A stretch of DNA of 64,000 nt, from contig JAPEUQ010000010.1 in NCBI GenBank assembly GCA_027946365.1, positions 1,426,001 to 1,490,000 of the forward strand, written 5' to 3'. The DNA is from Kalmusia sp. IMI 367209 (lineage: Eukaryota; Ascomycota; Dothideomycetes; Pleosporales; Didymosphaeriaceae). Within the stretch, counting starts at the first letter, position 1. Each line of letters begins with the position of its first letter. The notes beneath the pieces were generated by a model. That model did no database searches and had not been told where the DNA came from. It worked only from the letters and a program-made list of their open reading frames with translations. This document shows positions 57,150 through 64,000 of this stretch, one piece after another. The position numbers and the translations under genes are program-made.

Positions 57150-59184
57150 ATGGCCGACGTGTCGCGCGAGCATAACAGCTCTCCCATGCCGGGAGTTGTT
57201 CGGAACCCTGATCCTGCGCTGGATATCGCACACGAGCACCAGCACTCTCACCTCCATCATAGTACAGAGGGAGATCAGAAAGTCGCATATACCCAAGGGA
57301 CTACGCTGAACGAGCCGAGCGTCATTCCGCCGCAAGATCCCAACGATGATGCGCTTCATCGTCACCACCATCCGGAGCGAAAAGAGATGGACATCGAGAA
57401 GAACGGCGCCTACTACGAGACCGAGCAGGGCAGCCTGGAAAAGGGCTCGCACGTCAACGGCATCTCCGAAGAGGCGGATCCCAAGCGACACAAAGTTTCT
57501 GCGTTTTACCGAAGATATCGCATCTTCTTCCACATCATCATTGGAGCCGTCTTCACTGGGTATGTGCCATGAGCTGATCAGAGACACCTCACTAACGCGC
57601 CTGAAGTTGGTGGATTGCCGGTCTCGTACTGCATCGCCATGACAAGAACTGGTTAATCCCATTCCTGCTCTGGCTGTGCATCATGCTCCGTCTTATCTTT
57701 TTCCACGTTCCGATTACCATTGTCACCCGGCCGATGCACTTTGTGTGGAACAACACTGGTGTGCGAATCGTGGCGCTGATCCCGGAAAAGATGCGGGTAT
57801 GGGCGGGTGCCGCCTTGACAATCGCTGTTATAATCGTTGGCTCGTTCGCGAGCAAAGAGAGTGAGAACAACACTCGAGCGAACCGTGCAGTCAGTCTGTT
57901 TGGTCTGGCCGTCTTCATCTTCGGTTTCTGGGCCACGTCCCGAAACAGGAAGAAGATTGTCTGGCACACCGTTATTGTCGGCATGCTCACCCAGTTCATT
58001 ATCGCGCTCTTTGTCCTCAGGACTACGGCCGGTTACGACATTTTCAACTTCATATCGACTCTTGCCCGCGAGCTCTTGGGTTTCGCCCGCGACGGTGTAT
58101 CGTTTTTGACTACTCCTGACATCGCGGCGTACACATTCTTCTTCTTCAGCGTCATCCCAGCCATCATCTTCTTCGTCGCCTTTGTACAGCTCCTGTACTA
58201 CTGGGGAGTCCTACAGTGGTTCATTGGCAAGTTTGCCGTCTTCTTCTTCTGGTCCATGCGCGTCTCTGGTGCCGAGGCCGTTGTCGCTGCCGCATCACCC
58301 TTCATTGGCCAGGGCGAGTCTGCCATGTTGATCCGACCGTTTGTCGCCCACTTGACTCAGGCCGAGCTGCACCAAGTTATGACCTCTGGATTCGCCACGA
58401 TTGCTGGCAGTGTCTTGGTAGCATATATTGGCATGGGAATCAACCCTCAGGCGCTGATCTCATCTTGTGTCATGAGTATTCCTGCCTCCCTGGCTATCAG
58501 TAAACTGCGATATCCTGAGGAAGAAGAGACGCTTACCGCTGGGCGGGTCGTTATCCCCGACGATGAGGACCACAAGGCCGCCAATTCTCTGCATGCCTTT
58601 GCCAACGGTGCGTGGTTGGGCCTAAAGATTGCTGGCATGATCGTCACTACACTTCTCTGCATCATCGCTCTCTTGAACCTTGTCGACGGGCTCTTGACTT
58701 GGTGGGGGCGGTACCTCAACCTCGACGGAGAGTACGATTTGACTCTGGAACTCCTCCTCGGCTATATCTGCTTCCCGATTGCCTTTTTGCTTGGTGTACC
58801 CCGGAACAAGAAGGAGCTGCTCCTCGTCGGACGATTGATTGGTGTGAAGGTCATTGCCAACGAATTCGTCGCCTTCTCGAACTTGCAAGACAAGAAGCAA
58901 GATTACTTCTACATGTCTCCCCGAGCCAAGCTGATTGCTACTTACGCCGTCTGCGGTTTTGGTAACATTGGATCACTCGGTACTCAGATCGGTGTGCTCA
59001 GCCAGATCAGTCCAGGACGCAGTGGAGACGTCTCGCGCCTCGCCGTCAGCGCCTTGATTTCCGGTGTCATTTCCACCTTGACCAGTGCCAGCATTGCAGG
59101 TCTCGTCATTACTGACCAGGTACGTTTTTTCTCATTCACACTACATTGACCCATGACTAACTTTTGCAGGCCAAATTCTCTTGA
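57150..59184 (+). CDS. concentrative nucleoside transporter (CNT/NupC family)
   Basis: Exons 57150-57559, 57607-59119 and 59170-59184 give 645 residues; the last exon codes only AKFS. The start CCACCATGG is a good eukaryotic context. The first ~120 residues are cytoplasmic, with a His-rich stretch (HEHQHSHLHHS). About 12-13 hydrophobic segments follow. The family signature is clear: AASPFIGQGESAMLIRPFVA in the N-terminal half (the G-Q-x-E substrate loop), and VIANEFVAFSNLQD with TYAVCGFGNIGSLGTQIGVL near the C-terminus (nucleoside and cation sites). Fungal members import purine and pyrimidine nucleosides by proton symport at the plasma membrane. It could use products of the secreted nuclease at 46.6 kb, although the two genes are not adjacent. 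Confidence 0.93.
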
Positions 59185-60583
59185 TTATTCAGAATCGTCT
59201 TGCAGATGCTTTCAAAATTTGCGTCACGCTCGACCATGCTGCTTATCAAACCATAAAATGTAATTAGACTTGGTCAGAGATATAACCTGTAATTGATTAT
59301 TGATTCACAACCCTTGATTGGTTTACCTTCAACATCGTCCCTTCAAAAGTGTGACTGGGGTGATGATTTTGATCCACCGTGAACCGTCTTCATGCTCGAA
59401 CTTATCACGACCTGCCAAAGGTAAAAAAAAGTTCGAGGAGCGATCCATGTAATGTCGCAGGCAGCGTGGTATCAAGGAAGGGGAGAAGTATGTGCGAGAT
59501 GTGGGAATGAAGAATGCTTGAGGTGAGGTTTCGTAGGCGCTGTCGCGCCCTTGTGCCTTGGCGACGCCCTTTTATATGGCCCTCGTCCGCTTTAGGAAGA
59601 TGTCGTTTGATCTTGGCACAATTGCGTCCATCTACACGCCTCGGCTCCACCGGCAGAGTAAATTCTAATCAAGCATCTAATTCGTTGCGATTGCCGCGCG
59701 GCTGTAATTCCTCAACCGTTCATACGTTGTTTCATGTGGAGTGAAGTTTCCCGTATCTAGTGCTTGTTTTGGTAGGCAGGAGATGGAAGTGTATAGGGCA
59801 CAGACCTCAAGAAGCTTCATGCGCGTCAGTGGCAACCAGGCACTTTATATAGTGTGTTTAAATGTGTGAGTTGTGAAAAAATGAGAGGTGGTAAGGTTCG
59901 AGAAGAAGTAGCGGGAGGCGGGAGGGTCTCTTGCCTTGCCAAGCCGCACGGTTGTCATTGTGGAAAGTGCGTCTCGACTGCAAACATAGCGGTATTCACT
60001 CGTCAGAAATATTTAGAGGCATTTTCTGATCCTAAGGGGTACTGATCGTTTATTGCCAATACACTCGGGTTGTTACATGCAGAGGCCCAAGGTCTGACCA
60101 GTGTGTGACTCGGTGATCAAGTATTGCGTCCAGCACCGTCCTTCTTGGGGCTAATATGTACATACCATGTCCGAACCATGCTTTTGCATTCATAAGAGCT
60201 CATGACTACAGGATGTCTCTTTACCGTATGCTTTACAAGCGCATTGTTCTATGGCATAGCACCATTGCCTACTCACGCCTTGCTTAGCACCAGCGATATC
60301 GGCGCCGCAGCCATTCATCCTATCTTCCTTCAAGGGTTCAATTAGCAACACCATCGAGTATTGTGAACTTGGAATCCCCCACTGCGGTTCAGTTGTGCAG
60401 ATGGGCTGGGAGATAAGAGCTTCGCCCTGGGCCAATCATACATGCCGAAGAGATCGACACTAACGGCAACGGTCGCTAGACCCACCGTCGCCCGCAAGAC
60501 TGTTACGCGACCGCCTTGACCAAAACCTCAGCTTTGGCGGAGACGCTTGCTTTTGCTTGCTTTTCAGCAGCCTCCCATACTTC

Positions 60584-60772
60584 CTAGGGCCGAGTCGACA
60601 GGCGACCTCCACGTGGCCGGTGGCATGACCCTTCTTCTTCCTCGGGTGGGAGCCGCTGTTTGAGGGGGATCATGGCCATGCCTGCCGCAAACGCCAGCGT
60701 ACCCGCAATCGCTATCCAGGTGTAACAGAAGTCAAGAAGATCCCAATTTACTCCAACGTCGCTATTCATCAT
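60584..60772 (-). CDS. possible small single-pass membrane protein
   Basis: Frame of 62 codons starting at ATG-ATG. It has one strong TM segment (LLDFCYTWIAIAGTLAFAAG) followed by a charged tail (LKQRLPPEEEEG). No family is recognised. It may be a genuine small gene divergent from the urea transporter or a chance frame. Confidence 0.28.
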   Translation of the reverse strand: MMNSDVGVNWDLLDFCYTWIAIAGTLAFAAGMAMIPLKQRLPPEEEEGSCHRPRGGRLSTRP

Positions 60773-60831
60773 AGACCGATCCGAGCAACGTCCACCGCAT
60801 GACTAAAGCTGCCGGCTCACGGCTGCACACC

Positions 60832-60861
60832 TTATCTCGGCCACATCTCGCTTCCTTATCA
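60832..60861 (-). promoter_or_regulatory. pair of GATA-factor (HGATAR) sites
   Basis: TTATCT at 60832-60837 and TTATCA at 60856-60861 are minus-strand AGATAA and TGATAA, the AreA/NIT2 recognition form. They lie about 425-455 bp upstream of the urea-transporter ATG. Two such sites within 30 bp are typical of nitrogen-regulated promoters. Function is inference. Confidence 0.4.
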
Positions 60862-61164
60862 GTTTCCAGCCGGGATCCTGCCCAGCGCGACCTATCGTTG
60901 CTCTTTCGATCATGGCGACCTACCCCACGGCTCCACCCAAAGACGTTCACGACCAATACGGGGAATTTCATAGCAGGGCGTATTACAATTCGCTGCACGT
61001 TGACCATGCAAGTGCGGTACATCACCTGTGGCTGCGGCCACTGTGGGTCTCGAGCAGGCCGTCTTTTCTTCTCTCTCCTCAAGCTTCGCGCCAGCGACTC
61101 CGTTTACGGGTGCGCTAGCATTTAGCATCTCAGAGGGGAGCTTGAGGTCGCTCGGCGGGAAGCA

Positions 61165-61171
61165 TATATAA
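61165..61171 (+). promoter_or_regulatory. TATA-like element of urea transporter
   Basis: TATATAA lies about 115 bp upstream of the ATG at 61286. Confidence 0.45.
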
Positions 61172-61285
61172 TCGCCACACCCCTCTGGTATTAGAGTCTC
61201 AACCAAGGCAGATCCGCCGCCCGAATCACTAGCCAAAGGCTAGATCCTTGGAACTTTTGATACATCTCGTACAAGACAAGGAACC

Positions 61286-63500
61286 ATGGCGAACCCTCCG
61301 CTTTCACAAGCTGTGGGCTATGGTGTTGTCATCGGACTGGGCTTCGCCTTCGCGTAAGTCGGTCGCATCATAAGAAGCTTGAGCTCGGGCACTGATAATT
61401 CGATAGTTTTTTCATGATTCTGACCACATTCGTCCTCAAGCGCTACAACTATGAGCTCCAAACATCCGAAATGTTCAGCACTGCTGGACGCACCGTCAAA
61501 TCTGGACTCGTCGCCTCCGCTGTCGTTTCCTCTTGGACATGGGCTGCAACTTTACTGCAGAGTAGCGCTGTTGCATACAACTATGGCGTATCAGGTCCGT
61601 TCTGGTACGCGTCCGGCGCAACGGTCCAGATCATTCTCTTCGCCACCATTGCCATTGAATTGAAGCGAAGAGCACCAAATGCTCACACTTTCCTCGAGGT
61701 TATCCGTGCGCGCTATGGAGCAGTCACACATATCGTTTTCATGGTCTTTGGCCTGTTCACCAACATTTTGGTTACATCCATGCTGCTCACGGGAGGATCT
61801 GCCGTCGTCACCTCGGTTAGTATTTCTCGAGCTATTCAGTCGCTTCCCTCTGCGCACCTTCATGTTTACTTGTCCTATTCACCATGCTGACCAGACTAGC
61901 TCACAGGTGTGCCAACCGCGGCGGCGTGCTTCCTTCTTCCTGTTGGTGTCGTCCTATACACTCTTTTTGGAGGGATAAAGGCGACATTCCTCACAGATTA
62001 CGCGCATACGGTGGTGATTCTAGTGATCCTTCTCATGTTTGCCTTCACTGCTTACGCCACGAACGCCAATCTCGGAAGTCCGTCTAAGGTTTTCGATCTT
62101 TTAGTCGAAGCTGCGAAGTCGCACCCAGTCGAAGGTAAGCATGTTTGGACCTCATTAGATTGACATGACCAACTAAATATGTCATAGGCAATGCTGGAGG
62201 CTCTTACCTTACCATGCGGTCCAAGGAGGGAGCCATCTTCTTTGTCATCAACATTGTTGGCAACTTTGGAACGGTCTTCTGTGACAATGGATACTACAAC
62301 AAGGCCATTGCCGCTAGCCCGGTTGATGCCCTCCCCGGTTACATCATGGGTGGTCTCTCTTGGTTCGCTATTCCTTGGCTGGCTGCCACTACCATGGGTC
62401 TCGCTGCTCTTGCTCTGGAGAGCAATCCTGTATTTCCCACATATCCCGACCGCATTCCCGCTGCCGATGTTTCGGCAGGCCTTGTCCTGCCTACAGCCGC
62501 AGTAGCTATGCTCGGAAGCGGAGGCGCAGCTGCGACGCTGCTCCTTGTCTTCATGGCTGTGACATCCGCTATGTCCGCTGAACTAATCGCTGTCTCTAGC
62601 ATCTTCACTTACGATTTCTACCAGACTTATGTCAACCCTCGAGCGACCGGTAAACAACTTATCTACATGTCTCATGTAATGGTTGTCGGTTTTGCCGTCG
62701 CCATGGCCGCCTGGTCTACCGGTCTCTACTATATTGGTATCTCCATGGGCTACCTCTACCTCCTCATGGGCGTCATCATCTCCTCCGCCGTCCTCCCTGC
62801 CACCCTCACTCTTATGTGGAGTAAGCAAAACTGGTATGCAGCAACGTTGTCTCCGCCCCTCGGCTTCGCATGCTCCCTCATCGCCTGGCTCGTCACCGCA
62901 AAGAAACAAGGCGGCGAACTCACCGTCGCCACCACAGGTGCCAACAACCCTATGTTAGCCGGCAATGTTGTGGCTCTTCTCTCTCCCATGATTTTCGTGC
63001 CAGTCCTGACCTACGCGCTCGGTCCTCAAAATTACGATTGGGTCTCCATGAAAGCTATCCGCAGAGGTGATGATCATGATCTCGCGTCCGCCGCACATCT
63101 TGACCTGGAGCTCATCCCTGGTGAGCGTCAGCATACCTCCGTCGAAGAGGAAGAAGAACAGGCCAAGCTACTCAAAGCATCGAAGATCGCGCGCTGGATG
63201 ACCGTTGTCATGACTCTTGCATTCCTCATTCTTTGGCCTATGCCTATGTACGGCTCAAGCTACGTGTTCAGCAAGAAGTTTTTTACCGGGTGGGTTGTTG
63301 TGGGTATCCTATGGATGTTCTGCAGCGCATTCTGTGTAGGATTATACCCACTTTGGGAAGGCAGGAAGACGAGCGGCAACACTTTGAAATCTATCTATCT
63401 CGACCTGACCGGAAAAGGCAGACCACGGGCTTCAGTGACGGAGGGCCAGGGTCCAGAGTCGCCGCCTACGGAGTCTGTGGACGAGAAGACAAAAGAGTAG
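61286..63500 (+). CDS. DUR3: Dur3-type urea/polyamine transporter (SSS family)
   Basis: Exons 61286-61353, 61407-61815, 61900-62134 and 62188-63500 give 674 residues. Splices have clean signals (GTAAGT, GTTAGT, GTAAGC donors). The protein has about 15 hydrophobic helices typical of the sodium:solute-symporter superfamily. Dur3-like landmarks are [20 protein letters not shown] at the start, [24 protein letters not shown] in helix 2, [19 protein letters not shown], and [20 protein letters not shown] after helix 9. Fungal Dur3 carries out proton-driven high-affinity urea uptake at the plasma membrane. The C-terminus is a charged cytoplasmic tail ([19 protein letters not shown]). The GATA sites upstream suggest nitrogen-repressible expression. 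Confidence 0.94.
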
Positions 63501-64000
63501 GATGGGTTTGGGATTGGCGATTGATTGTAAGGGCTGCCTTAGCGTTTGAGGGATCTAGTAATCGGCGATGAGTGTAGAAGTCGTCGCTGCGGTGTGGTTT
63601 ACACGTTATATATGCCAGTGATACCAGCCACTCTTTTGAAGGCATTGAACCTGAGCATACCCCACCAACATTCAATTGCTTCCCGTATTCCATAGCGTGG
63701 ACGTATGCATGTGCGAGTGACGAGGGCGGAAAGCGACCCGTAGTGCTCTAGCCTAGCGTGTCCCGATACCCCGCAAAAAGTAAGCCGTCCACTACGAGTC
63801 TTCTTCCAGCACACATGATCGCTTCCATCGCTTGTACATTCATGTCGGTCGCCTCAGCTCTCTAATAGTATCTGCTTTCTTCAACATCTCGGTCATCTAT
63901 CGCCATCGTAGGCTGCTGCATTGCGTTGCGTAGTCATTGTGGCATCAAGTCTAGCAACCAGCCTCGACAACCCTAGCCGCACAATTGATCGATACACATC
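63501..64000. other. window edge, no gene seen
   Basis: 3' UTR of the urea transporter and beyond. Minus-strand frames at 63466-63814 have no recognisable content. Confidence 0.5.

Larger units (their letters stand above)
59185..61285. other. 2.1 kb spacer with urea-transporter promoter
   Basis: Between the two transporter genes. Apart from a doubtful 62-codon frame at 60584-60772 and the GATA/TATA-like sites listed separately, I see no gene. Frames at 59405-59744, 60190-60435 and 60762-61236 are unsupported. Confidence 0.5.

Noticed and set aside
15303..63501. Search for a biosynthetic cluster, CRISPR array or intact transposon
   Set aside because: No polyketide or peptide synthase, no spaced direct repeats, and no transposase or reverse-transcriptase motifs were seen.

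Overview
The window reads as chromosomal DNA of a filamentous ascomycete, most likely a dothideomycete of the order Pleosporales. Genes are interrupted by many short (43-159 bp) GT..AG introns with CTAAC/CTGAC-like branch sites. Gene density is about one per 2.5-3 kb, there are no operons, and the families are typically fungal: Nup2, an Stb6-like SIN3-associated protein, a Rmd5 E3 ligase, a Dur3 urea transporter, a cytochrome-linked D-lactate dehydrogenase and an S1/P1 nuclease. The lineage is an inference from gene content and architecture; no database search was possible. Coordinates of spliced genes come from hand-joined exons whose reading phases were checked to close.

Layout. 0-6 kb: an aminoglycoside-phosphotransferase-like gene with an in-frame stop in exon 1, an AT-rich gene-free stretch, then mitochondrial D-lactate dehydrogenase. 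6-16 kb: a basic Ser-rich protein of unknown role and a 1453-residue Nup2-type nucleoporin, both on the minus strand, separated by repeat-rich spacer. 17-25 kb: an F-box-like protein, a Mak32-like pfkB kinase homologue, a frameshifted protein-kinase relic, and a four-exon gene whose C-terminus carries eleven in-register RNA-polymerase-II-CTD-like heptads. 25-39 kb: a secreted lysine-rich NAGPA-domain protein, a signal-peptide/single-TM surface protein, a UDP-glycosyltransferase with PPxY motifs at one end and ubiquitin-interacting-motif-like helices at the other, and a small GPI-anchored protein. 42-50 kb: an RRM protein, small unknown proteins, a secreted S1/P1 nuclease and a two-domain extradiol-type dioxygenase. 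49-54 kb: a divergent pair, Stb6-like and Rmd5/Gid2-like. 57-64 kb: a concentrative nucleoside transporter and a Dur3-type urea transporter.

The genes do not form a biosynthetic cluster. A loose nutrient-scavenging theme links the secreted nuclease with the nucleoside and urea transporters, and paired GATA-type sites lie upstream of the urea transporter. The most unusual items are the CTD-like heptad protein (22.7-24.9 kb) and the glycosyltransferase carrying both PY and UIM-like motifs (33.2-37.7 kb).
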